NCBI GenBank assembly: GCA_012845835.1
Contig: JABAKD010000026.1
Location: 12,024,332-12,088,331, forward strand
Source of the DNA: Undaria pinnatifida
Lineage: Eukaryota; Sar; Phaeophyceae; Laminariales; Alariaceae
Length of the DNA: 64,000 nucleotides
Reading direction: 5' to 3'
The notes under the pieces are model-generated. The model was not told the origin of the DNA, searched no databases, and worked only from the letters and a program-made list of their open reading frames with translations. This document shows, piece by piece, positions 21,614 to 32,700 of this stretch (the first letter of the stretch is position 1; every line of letters starts with the position of its first letter). The translations under genes were made by a program, and so were the position numbers.

Positions 21614-24051
21614 ATGCCCACGCTATTGAGCGACAAAACTTTCGTCCTGGACACGAGAGGCGTAGACGGTACGCTCACCATCGGTGCGTCGTTTATCTTC
21701 CTCGCTTACATCTTACACCCCGCCGTCGAGTCCGCGTATCAGAGGGTGCGAGCCTACCGGGCTTGGCGAGCGATCGAGAAGCGTCAATCTGTGGATGTTA
21801 CCAACTATCCCATAGTTGCTGAAGTCTTTGGAGGGCGCGGGAAGTGGGACGCCGCACGGATAATAACCGTGTTGCTGTTGGCCTTTTCCGTTGCCTCTTG
21901 GGGTTTGGAGTTATCGATGGATCTCGCCTATTATAAGGGCGACGCGGATCTCTTGAATCGACCACCTCCAGTGACGCTAAGAGACGACTCCGGTACAGCC
22001 GACTGGCAGGTGAGACGGCTCTCGAACTCTCCTGCAAAAGGTGACCCATTGCCCTGTGCCAGCAGTAGGTCGTGCCTTGTATATCTGTCCCTGCATTAAA
22101 CATTTTTCTTCCATTGGGTTGGTGGTTTTTCCGTGTCTGTGACCATGGAGGTGGTGGTTTAGCCGTTTATGTGACCTTGATGGGTTTAGAGGATATCAGT
22201 TACGGTGGGAGCATACTCCATAAACCAATGGCAGCTCTCAATATGTTTACACGTGCAGAAGTTGCAGGTGTCCTTCTGAGGGAAGGGGATTCCGGTGGGT
22301 GCAGTGGACGTATGTTAAACCACCGCCTGCCATCCACGCGCTCTACCATTTTATATCATTACGGCTGTGTTTGTCGCACATTGTGGCAGGTAATGACTGA
22401 GGAAGAGCTTGGCGATGCAGCCTGGATCGATTTGGAGAATATTGACGAGAATGGCGCAAAATCCAGGTATTACATGGAGAACACCACTTCGTATGAAGGC
22501 TTTATCAACGGCATCATCAGTGTCGCCTTTTGGTCCACAGACGTGTCGGACACTCCGAGCCAGTTTTACTACCTCGACGGTGATCCCGCCTTCGTGGACG
22601 GCCTTGAGTGCACGGGCAGCTCAGATGCCGACGAGGTGGGCGTGTATCATGGCGACGACACCAAGTGGGGAACCGTTTACGAGTGCGAGAAAGGTCCCAG
22701 TCTGACAAACGAGATACAAGAACAACATACCGACAAAACCTCCCCCCCCCCGACAATACTCATGACCAGATCGGACGGTGAGGTTTCCCTCATCGTGGAA
22801 GAGAGCAGCAGCTACCCTAGCTTTCTATACTCAATTTGGACAACCGGGAACATTAACGGGACCTCCACCGAGCTGGTTCACAAGTTCCACATCGCGGCCA
22901 CCATGCGGCTAGCAGAGGCAGTGGTGACCGGAATTGTGCATGGCGACGTTTCCGGCGGCACCTGCTTCGGGTTGCTCCGCAAGTTCAGCGAAAGCCGCGA
23001 ACCGTACGGGAGCGTCGCCCTTCGAGCATCCCCGTTCGGGGAACACCCCGCCGGGGACAGCGTGCAAATCGAACAGCTGGAGAACGTAGAAGTTGGACTT
23101 GAGGTGAACGGTGACGCTTTGCTGTGCTTCGTGTGGCTCATGGCTCTGACCTCGATAGGTATCATGTGGTCGTTCTGCCTTCGCTCCAGCATCGGCATGG
23201 ATGTCTACGACCGTGACGAGCTTATTCGCGCGGTATCCATAACTGGAGCTATGGCGAATGATGATGCATCGCCCACGGAGATGCGCATATTCGTACGCAA
23301 GGAGGACACAGGCGATATGCGAGTGGTCATTAACGACACGGGTGACGCCCGGGCCGGCTGTGCGCGGATTCTCCGAAGAGGGGGCGCGGTCGTTGAAGAT
23401 GCTGACCCTGCTCCAACCGTTAGTCCCGCGACACCGTGTAACGACGGCTTCGGGGGCGCCATAGTTCCGATGGGATCACGGACGGTGGTATTGGAAGGAG
23501 TGCGAATGCGTCAGAGCAGACACTTGCCGGGACCGAGCGGAAACTTCCGCTACCCCACGTCAATTTCATTGACTGCCTCACCCGTCCCTTCGAACTCTTG
23601 TTCTGCGTCTGCAACACCGGCATCGTGTTCATCTCCGCCAAGTTTGATAACACGAAAAGACCGTGGGGGTAACGGGGGGAGGGGTGCATCTATTTTGTTC
23701 GACAGCAGCCACTCTCCCAGCGGCAGCAAAGACGGCGAAACCGATGCCGCACAGGTCGTATGTGGGAAGCCTGTTGGTGGCAACGGTATATCAGGCGCTT
23801 TGAAGTCGGCGTCTAGCCGTGGTCGGGCATTGTTGTCTTCGTCCCAACGTGTTCATCCTTTCGACAGTGAGGCGCCGAGAGGGTTGGACCGTACTCGTGG
23901 GGATGGGCTGCCCATGTCCTCTCCGGGCACCCCGACGACCGACGTGAACAAAGCGTCGTCTCCTCTGCACCAGGTGGTACTTACCCGTGACCTCACTTTC
24001 GGACCTCCTCAATTAGACCCCCTTGCCCTCAGTGGCGAGGAACTAACTTAG
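21614..24051 (+). CDS. Two-exon gene: predicted three-TM membrane protein, unknown function
   Basis: Exon 1 is 21614-22009 (132 codons) and exon 2 is 22390-24051. The phase-0 intron (CAG|GTGAGA to GGCAG|GTA) joins them into a 685-residue protein. The start is the first ATG after an in-frame TGA at 21572-21574. Hydrophobic segments at about residues 21-40, 83-101 and 375-396 predict three membrane spans. Residues 102-374 form a domain with two N-glycosylation sequons (N163, N288) and cysteines 206, 231 and 324, which suggests the outside or a lumen. The tail (397-685) is rich in Ser, Gly, Pro and Asp. Codon use is steady through exon 2. A C10 run at about 22741-22751 is a possible sequencing weak point, but the frame reads sensibly on both sides. 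I cannot name the family; an upstream non-coding exon is possible. Confidence 0.75.
22010..22389 (+). other. Spliceosomal intron (GT-AG, 380 bp)
   Basis: The donor is CAG|GTGAGA and the acceptor is GTGGCAG|GT after a pyrimidine-leaning stretch. The intron is phase 0. Exon 1's frame reaches a stop at 22097-22099 inside it, and the exon 2 frame is open through most of it, which is why the boundary rests on the splice sites and on where the protein-like composition resumes (VMTEEELGDAAWID). This is the clearest evidence in the window that the DNA is eukaryotic. Confidence 0.75.
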
Positions 24052-24880
24052 AGGGCGTACTTATCCCCTGAGAATGCACGTTAGCCCCCTTGGGGACCTC
24101 TGCATAGCGAATGTTTACGCAGAGCGTACGGCAGTGCAAGAGTGCCACACAGTACGGGTGGCACCACGATACCCGTGCAGCGAGCCTCTCCTTACGTTGG
24201 TTTTCAGACATGTCCCATTTTCCAGGGGCCCGCGCTAGTTCGTGTCGCGGATGCTGTGATCGACAGCTGTGATGGACTTTTCTTTCTCTCTGGTTTCGAT
24301 TGGGCTTGTAAGGGAGAGAGGAACCCATCGTTGTGTCAAGGGGCAGGTAGAACATGAGTAGATGTACTTTTTAACCCTTCCCGCTGAATACCCACCAGGT
24401 TTAATGCTGAGCGCGGCTTTCTGCGAGAGTGGCGTATTGGTGGAGCTAGGTTGATGGTAGTTGCGCCATTGTTGCGACGCGATAATATTGTCCTATTACG
24501 AAAAAATGAAAGGTGTGCAGGTTTTCTCAAGATTTCTTCTAGTATGATGTGCATCTTCTTACAGAGCGTTTGTAGTTCTTATGTACGTGCGTTGTACGCC
24601 CATCTCACGTCGCACATGTTTTCGGTGTTTTTGTCAATACCGGCACCCATGGTGCTGCTGCATAGAAGATGGCGTCGTGGAGTGAAGCGGTAGTCGGTGT
24701 GGACTAGCGTGTAACATATATATAGAAATAGAGGTACGTGACAACGAGCGTGTTCCGAACTACCCTTTTTTGGCTGCACCCTCCTTATGAGGACCAATAA
24801 CACTTGGAATTAGAATATGACATATTTACGAGACGGATGCAATCATACCGTCTTCGTCGGGAGGGTCTTCTCCGTATTCA
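24052..24880. other. 3' flank of the membrane-protein gene; no gene seen
   Basis: The region after the TAG at 24049-24051 has only short frames on both strands. I cannot place a polyadenylation signal with confidence. Nothing else is supportable. Confidence 0.4.
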
Positions 24881-24925
24881 GGGTTGTAACCCATGTATGG
24901 GGTTCTTGTTGGCTACATCGGGTAT

Positions 24926-25214
24926 GGCGCTACCCACTGCGCTACTTAGTGACGTGAGTCAGGGTTCTGAAGGATGGACTGTTAGCTTCTTAGCCTGACG
25001 TGCGCCAGTTCGAATACCGACATCATCGGGAGAAAATGAGGTTGATGTATTCCCAGGCACTTGTCCAGTGGTGACGGGAGAACCCGGGAGATCCCTGCTA
25101 CCTAGTCGGTGAGATTCTATCAACGAACTCGAAAACGTGCAATTTGTTGGTTGTTGATATGCAGCACCACCCACTGAGTCATGTGTCTACAGTAGGTGGC
25201 TCAGTGGGTAGTGC
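24926..25214. repeat. Cluster of Pol III A/B-box-like motifs in opposite orientations
   Basis: Four tRNA-promoter-like motifs lie within 290 bp. There is a very good minus-strand A box (GTAGCGCAGTGGGTAGCGCC, 24926-24945), a plus-strand B-box-like AGTTCGAATACC (25007-25018), a minus-strand A-box-like motif (25165-25181) and a plus-strand A box, GGTGGCTCAGTGGGTAGTGCC (25194-25214). The last two face away from each other about 12 bp apart. No complete cloverleaf can be drawn. Overlapping remnants of tRNA-derived SINEs fit best; a TACCAGGTA motif follows at 25217. Confidence 0.45.
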
Positions 25215-25229
25215 CATACCAGGTATAAA

Positions 25230-28200
25230 CTACATGCGTTTCCCATCTCATTAAGCTTCGCACTAGTGCTGAAGCCTAGTGAGTGTACACAGTGAGTCTC
25301 CACCGTTTTGTGTCTCGGCAATAGCTAGATTTGTGCCTTAAGCCGTGAGGGAAAGTTGCTCTTTTTGTACAGCGCAACACCCTCTTTGTTCGATGTCCCC
25401 AGCCGCCGTTTTCTTGCATAGACACTGCAGAGATGAGCGCGTAACGGCGGTAGTTTGGTACCAGGTACGTACCTTTTTTCAAGTGTCAAGGCATGGTTTT
25501 GTCCGAGCGGAATAGAGTAAGGCGCACCAAAACCGACGGCCTGCCAACCACAGTGAGGCTATTAACTTTTATGCTCTACGACTGTGAAAGTATCGTACCT
25601 GGAAAGCATTGGGCTGAAGTTTCTTGTTCATTAGACATACACGTATCCATTTGGCGGGATGAATTGGCTGAATGTTGCAACGCCAGGCACTACGGTTACC
25701 CGCTATCGTTCGGGTAGGCTCTCGTGTATTCTAACTCTCCGTCGAAGCAATCTTGTAGGGGATGACAAAGGGGGGCGCGTCAATTTAAGATCACAGTCGC
25801 ATGCGTTTGGTTCCAGTAGTTAGGTGTATTTAAGATATACTCCCGATTCCAGGAAAATAAGAGTGTGGAGCATCGACTTGTTATGTCGCCGCTAGATACT
25901 TAACATGCGTACACCAGGTAGGTAAACTATTAACATAGTCTATAGCAGACAAGAATAGCCGTACTCTGTTTTTCGCGGCAGGTCCTTGCAGCAGACGCGG
26001 TATCTTTGGCAGTGTCAACTAAGAGGCTGTCACACTTAAGCACGCCTCGCGCACTCCAGCAGACGGTGGGGGTTGGGCAATGGACAATCAAACTTGAAGA
26101 TTGTGCTCCAATCTGCGAGTATGTCGTTCGAAGCGGGAGCACAAACGGTATTATACTCCGATATTATCGGCCTTGCTCTTTTTTGTTCTGCTCTTTTTCT
26201 GGAAAACGGTTTCTTATGTGGCGCATGCCTCTTCCTTGCCACTATGATCGTGGGTTGACCACCCGCGCTATGTTTAGAGAAAGTATGGCAAAGTTTTAGA
26301 TCACCCAAATTATCAAGTTTAAAACGAACGATTATAACGTTCTGGAGTCTCGAAGAACTGTCCGGCGTTGCTATGCCTGCTACATCGTGATACAATAATT
26401 TCCAGTCCTTTGCCGACACCATTTTGTCCCATGAAATGGCAACAGGTATGGGATATGCCACATAATCGCCCAGGATATCGAGGATTAGGCACGGGACGCC
26501 AGGCGCCTGTCTTTAGAGCGCACTCTTTCTTGTGTATCTGTCGGTATACTCTGCTCGAGTATGCATCGCCCCACATGAAACGGAGCCCTCGTCGCCAAAC
26601 AGCAGCAGGTCTGATTGCAGTCCCACCTCTGCCGTCTGCTGTTTTGCCCTGCCGGTATGGTGGTTGTGCTTACAATGTCGGAACTCCCAGCAACTTTCCA
26701 ACCCATAGAGCGAGTGAGCGAGGCATACGATGCCCCCGAAACGAATATGGCTGCACTCGGCGGTGGATCTTCCGTCTGTTTCGTCAATCTTCACCTGCTG
26801 CTTCGCTTGCTCCCCCGCCGAGACGATTGGTGAGACCCGCGAATTGTGCTGAAAGTAAACTTGAAAGAGCTATTCTGACTGTCTTTTCGACGGACAACCC
26901 AAGGCACTTGGTCTGGTCATGCGGACAGCACCGAAGGGCGACGGCACAACAACTTTACATGTACGGTATTCTCCTTCGCAGGAGTGTCGCATACATGTCT
27001 TCATGGCCATCGACGATACGCATGGCAGTGCGAGCACCGGACTACGGTAGTGTCGTACTTCGTAGAAGTTCCCTTTAGCGCGAGTGCCATGACCGGCGAG
27101 GGTAAAGCGGAGGTGGTGTCGCATTGGGTGACCGTTTTCGTTATACGCCAAGTTAGAGCAGGGCGTCGTCAAGAAAAAGTCAAATGCCTTAGAGGCTGGG
27201 ATGAATGGAAGGGAGTGTTGGCAGACGGGGACGGTCGGGCGACTGTTGGCAGCAGCAACGACCGCCAGGTTGAGGGTATTTACCATGAAGATTTTTTTCA
27301 TCAAGGGGAGTTTGTCCTTGAAGCGTGCCAGGAGCTATTGCAGAGGCCAGTATTCAACGGTTCCAACGCAAGGGGCGTGATGAACGTGCAGCGTTGGGTA
27401 TAAGGTGTTTATAGAAAGAACATCACCACAAACGGTTACTCTTGGCCACGCTTGACCCAGATGTAGTAGTATCTTTTTTGTTTTCCAGGGTATATTTTCT
27501 ATCACCATAGACTATGGCACAATGCACCCGTCACATACCAGTGAAGAGAATATACGTTGTTCCAGTATAAGTTTGTTGCGCCTTGTTCTGTGTTACCGTC
27601 AATAGTCACGCTTCTAACTATGCATGACCAAACCAATTTAGGAGAAATTTGTACATGTTCCTCCTTTGTTTATTTCTTCTACAAGAAGAGACAAACACGA
27701 GGCAGAACGAGGGTGACTCCACCATTGAGTGGTTCTATCCGCCGTCACTGCGTTCTGATGGTACCTCTTTTGCGATCCATATTCGATTATTGGTCGCCGA
27801 CGACACCGTGTAGCCAACGCGCGCCCGGACATGTATAGATACCTACTGTATTTGTGGCATAGATCAGACGGCACTATGATGTACATAACTACACCATCTG
27901 CCTCGGGGATCATGTGTGTAGTACAGTATGGTGTTCGTTATTTCGACTGGCGTCCAACCAAGACGGGAAAGAGACTCCACCCTCGGGCGTTCACGTCCGT
28001 CGTGATTCCTCCGCGATCGTCTACGATGTAACTCCACAAGCGGCGACTTTCGTTGGGTACCCTGCCTGCTTCCCCGCCCCCGTTATGGTGACACCGATGG
28101 TGGCGTGATTTTCAATATTGAACAGTCGATGCTCTAAGGAAGATGAATAGTGAACGAAAAATATGTACGTGGTACGGCGGATGGGGGGAGGGGCGTAATA

Positions 28201-30240
28201 GCGTCGAGCCCACCCAACTCGTACCGCCTACTCTTCTGCTGACTAATAGTATCAGGAGCTAACCTGTCCACAATGTGCATATCTCGCGGGACCTACGCGC
28301 TCACGCCTTTCGGGGAGAGTCGCTCGTGTCTCGGACGTAGGAGATCGCCTCGCACACACGACACTAATTTGGGAAACAGGAAAGATCGTCGGTTTGTAGC
28401 ATCACGAGCCATCCCGCTGGTTCTCTCCTGGTCCTTCTGTTGGGTTCGTGTCGCATCGCACGCGTTAAGGACCATTTGACGTCGTGCAATTCACCCGCCC
28501 ACCCACCCCAGGCGACTGGCTTCTCTCGGTCGTGAGCGCAGAGAAAAAAGTCGAACATATGCAAGCGAATATCGCAATTAAAAAAAAAACAAAGGGGGTA
28601 GGGGAACGAAAGCAGATGTTAAAAGCGTGGACGGCAAGTATATCGACGTGAACGCACCTGCATGGGCCACCCCAGGTAGTTAGATGGATCATGCCTTCCT
28701 GCATCAGTGTGTAGTGGTGACCAGGTCGCGCCGCACCAATACTAACGACCGGTCGTGTGCAAAGGGGTGGCACAAAATGAACGCTCGACGGCGGTCCAGG
28801 GTAATTACACCCATTGCGACATGATATACGATTATTTGCGTCACCCCTCCTACCGTTCATGGGTCGATTGCATCCTGCCTTTTGGCCCGGTGATGCATCG
28901 TGCAGTGCGGAGCCCACCGAACTAAATTGGCTCGTAGCCGCGGGTCTGCTCGCCCCCACGGCTACGTTCGAACGGACTCGACCTGCCGAGCGAGAGAAAG
29001 AGACGGACGAAAGAAACGGCCGCGGTGCTACCTGCAAAGTCGCCAGCTTACCACCGACAATCAGTGCGTTTCTATTGTTACGGTTAGCACGGGCCTGCGC
29101 CCACTGGCACAACCTGTGTTGCCACCTGCGCCGGCGCTTTTCATCCTCGTCAGGTGTTACATCCCCAACAACAGGGTGAGTTACAGCGGAATGGTTGATA
29201 AAAAATTCAGCGGGGTATTCACGAGCGACATGACCGCCTTCATTGCAGCTCAGACAGTTGGATCCAAAGGCCCTGCGAACTGTGTCGCGTTCCTCAGGGG
29301 AATTTAGAGAGGCACAAACTAGTGAATCTTAATTATTATTATTGAAGCCCCCCTTCTCACGCATGCTGACGTACACTTTCTCAAACTCCTCAGCTTCCCC
29401 CAAACTGATCGATCTCTCCTGACATCACCGCACCGAACTGCCTACTCCTAAACGCTGGATTATAAGTCCTAGACTGAGTGACCATCCCCCCCGCTAATCG
29501 TACAGACGCAATTTCTCTGGTCTGGTTCAGCGCTAGGTTCTACAAAGATTCCATACATTCATCTACACTATGGAATAGTAACGCCCGCATGTTTCTTCCC
29601 GCAGGAAATGTGCACTCACCCCCGCAGACCGATCTTCCAGCCCTGTTTTTGTCACTATCTGCATCGTCCCATCCTCGGCAGCAACCTGACAGGCGTATCT
29701 CGCGTCACGTACTATCAATAGCATATCACACAAATAGCTACTAAACGATGCACATACTGGCACCACCAAGCTCTGCAACGCTTTCTTCACGGCCGCAGGC
29801 GGGGCTCTGCTCAAACCACGACGAAGATAACGAATAATATCCTGCAATATATATGGTCGAGGTCGACCCTCGTCATGAACGCGCCCTCCCTGGAAAATGC
29901 TTCCGTGCTCATCGATTTGAGCGCCGTTGCCTGGGGTGAGGCGAAACGCACAGTGCGAAACACATGCCGCTCAAGACATTGATCCAACCCCTTGGTCCAC
30001 AAGTACGGATGCGGATCATCACACGCTACTCACAGACTCGATACCGCATCACCCAAAGCTGATGTGATCTGTACTGAGTCTGAGACATTATGGATGGAGG
30101 CAACAGTCAAACAGGGGATCGGCAAAATGACCCCGGTATCCATGCCTGCATGAGAATTTCGGCGCTCCAAGACGGCCGGGACTCAGGTATGTCGTGGCCC
30201 TGCGCCCCTAAACAAACAGGCGGAGGGTACGTAACTAGCG
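25230..30240. other. No gene recognised
   Basis: Long frames occur on both strands (26368-27078 plus 236 codons, 26870-27304 minus 144 codons, 26984-27403 plus 139 codons, 28465-29112 minus 215 codons, 28900-29307 plus 135 codons). They overlap and none shows a motif I recognise. The plus frame 26984-27403 has the most protein-like composition near its end but no start or splice context I can defend. Exons of unknown genes cannot be excluded. Confidence 0.35.
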
Positions 30241-30252
30241 TGGGGCTTATTT

Positions 30253-32700
30253 CTAAGCGGAATCCATCGGGGCAGCAACAGGCGTGTAAACCGGCTGCGC
30301 GGGTGCAGGCGCAGGGTCAAAAGGCGCGGCTACCACGGGCGCCACACGAGGGCCCGTTACAGCAACCGGAGGGTACTCTCTGCCAGTACCAATAACCTCT
30401 CCCCGAGACCTAATACCCAAACCCAAGTCATCACTCTTGTCACACCTCTTATAATGCTGTTGTCCGCGTGACTTCTGATGTCCCTGGTACTGCTGGTAGC
30501 GGGGGGGGGCGTCGTGTCCTGGGGCGGGCTCCATCCCGAACGGGGCAAGAGGTGCCGGGGGAGGGGCTATGGGCTGCGGAGAAGGCACAAATGGATGTGG
30601 AGCCAGCGCAGAGAAGTGATCCACCGGAGGAGCGGCCGCAGGAGACTGCCCCCGAGAGCATGTCACGGCCACCTCCCGCGCCTACTGGTGAGACAGCTTG
30701 GAGTGGGCTTCCCGTACCATGGCGCACATACCATGTTCCAGTCTCATCCTCGGCAAAGCAATATCCTCTTTCATAAGGACGGCTGAAGATGTAGGAGCAC
30801 GAGAGGGGGCAGAACGGCCGGCAGTCATGGCGGACGATGACGCCACGGCGGCATGCCCTGAAGTGGCCGGGGTCGTAGCATGAGCAGCAGGAGTCGTAGT
30901 CAGAGCAGCTGAAGGAGCTGCTGGAGGAGCAGCAGGAGGGGACAGAAGCAAAGGAGGGGGCGGCACGGCCAGGAGGGGCAGGAGACACAGAGGGAAAGGC
31001 GGAAAAAGCACCCCCCGCGGCTGGGGAGGCAGAAGAAGCGCGGACACCATTCTTCACCGGCCCCGGGAGCACCGGATAGCCAACCGCGTCCGCCACCCGC
31101 GCGCGCGTCGTCCCGGAGACCCCGGCAGCGGATGTTATCCGCGAGAGTTCGCTCCTTGGTCTCGACCGCCGCCCGCACCGCCCCGACCTTCTTCGCGTTA
31201 GCTTCCGCGATCAGAGCGACTTTCCCCTCCGTAATGGTTACGGTCGACCGGTATGTCTGGTCTTTAACAAATCGGGACGTTCTGAGTTTCGCCGCCCTCA
31301 CGTTTTTGTTAGATATCGCTTCCCGATGGCCATCGAGGAGGTCCCTTCTCTCCTGGTGTAAAGCGATCTGCTCACCATCACCGCGGAAGGCTGATACGCA
31401 TTCGTCATGGCCACGAGTTGCCGTGACCTCCGCGGCGTGAGCTCGCCGGAACAATGCACACGCATCCACTGTGAACTTTAACGCACGTGCCGCATCTTGG
31501 TCTTTCCGCCCAGTGTCCTGCGGACCAGTCGAGTTCAATGGCGCGAACATGTTGTTGTGTGAAACGGTGGCGAGCACGGAGGAACCAGCAGGGTTGAGCA
31601 AGACGTGGTCGCGACGCGGAGATAACGGACTAACAGATGGCAACGCGGGGGAACCCGACCCTTGCGACATGGACCAAGCCAGGTTTCCATCTCGTTCTAA
31701 GGTCTCTGTTATTTTACTTGCAGCAGCCTGTTCCTCCGCCTGAAAGGCTCGCTTATACAAATCGTCCGCCGATGCGCGTGGACGCGGCAACTCATGACCT
31801 ACGCCCACAGCCTTACTGGACTGCTCCCCAATCGTGACTATCTTGCCGCCAACACCGGTGGCTGTCTCTACACCTTTGCCAGCTCTATGCGGGTGAATAT
31901 CTATCACCGCACATTGGTAGTGGGAATTTTACTGGTCTAGCGAGGAACGAACAGTGCCTATCAGATCGTCCCTAACTGCGCGTCTACCAGGACTCACTCC
32001 ATCTTACAGGACTGCCGCGGGCTCAGCGCCCACAGCCTCCACCGGGCCACGGCTCGGTGCTGGCCCCTTTCCCTCGGCGTAGGGCACCGCTACAGGCACG
32101 GGGCGGGCAGGATCAGCTCCCATAGCCGGAGGTGAACCCTTTGACTCGGAGGGTGCGGAAAAGTTAACTACGTCGCGGAACGATAGGCGGCGAATGGATA
32201 TTTTGTTGCGCAAGGCAGTGGTCAACGAGGACGCAACAGTCACTCCAGGCTCCGCGGAAACAGGCACGCGACGGACAGCAGGCTAGACTACTGGAATACT
32301 ACTTTCATGCATGAACGAATGACGATCACTGTACGGCTTGCTCTTAACAGTCATGACAGCAGGCGGCATCAGGAGTGGCGCAGCAATCGGTTGTGGAATG
32401 TCATCGGCCGAGGGTACGATAATGGGCAGAAAACGGCAAATGGGGCTAGATGCGGGAAAACTGGCGACGCGACTCGTACGAAATTTCAGCTCTCTACGAC
32501 CCCCCGGTGTCGATCTCGCATCATGCGCGGGCCCATCTCTCACCACCGGGGGTCCGTGGATGCTAATGCCCCGCGGCCCCGAACTAGCTACGTGATTCAT
32601 GATCGTCGTGGGACTGGACGCGACAAGGGACGGGGCCTGCGCTGCCTGCGCTGCAAGCGCTTGGGCTCGAGTACGCGCGACCCGATGCCGAGATCCTAAC
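30253..32700 (-). pseudogene. Long decayed reading frame, proline/alanine-rich, unknown family
   Basis: On the minus strand one phase stays largely open from about 32700 to about 31080, broken by stops near 32283, 32004 and 31935. Coding-like sequence then continues in another phase to 30253, with one stop near 30680. Together this is about 2.4 kb (roughly 800 codons). From N to C there is an Ala/Gln-rich start, a Pro/Ala-rich part, a 230-residue region with charged helical sequence (around DLYKRAFQAEEQAAASKI and REAISNKNVRAAKLRTSRF), then a Pro/Ala/Ser-rich tail with a KRCDKSDD segment. Composition resembles retroelement Gag-like or structural proteins, but there is no zinc knuckle, protease or LTR that I can find. 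I call it a pseudogene of unknown origin. Confidence 0.45.

Noticed and set aside
21112-21822. 236-codon frame overlapping exon 1 of the membrane-protein gene
   Set aside because: It is out of phase with exon 1, Arg-rich in the overlap as expected for a shadow frame, and has no domain.
26984-27403. Possible exon with protein-like composition
   Set aside because: No recognisable motif and no neighbouring exon that could be joined with credible splice sites; opposite-strand frame is equally open.
30449-31096. 215-codon minus-strand frame rich in Cys and Ser
   Set aside because: It is the out-of-phase reading of the Pro/Ala-rich part of the decayed gene; the other phase has the more protein-like sequence.
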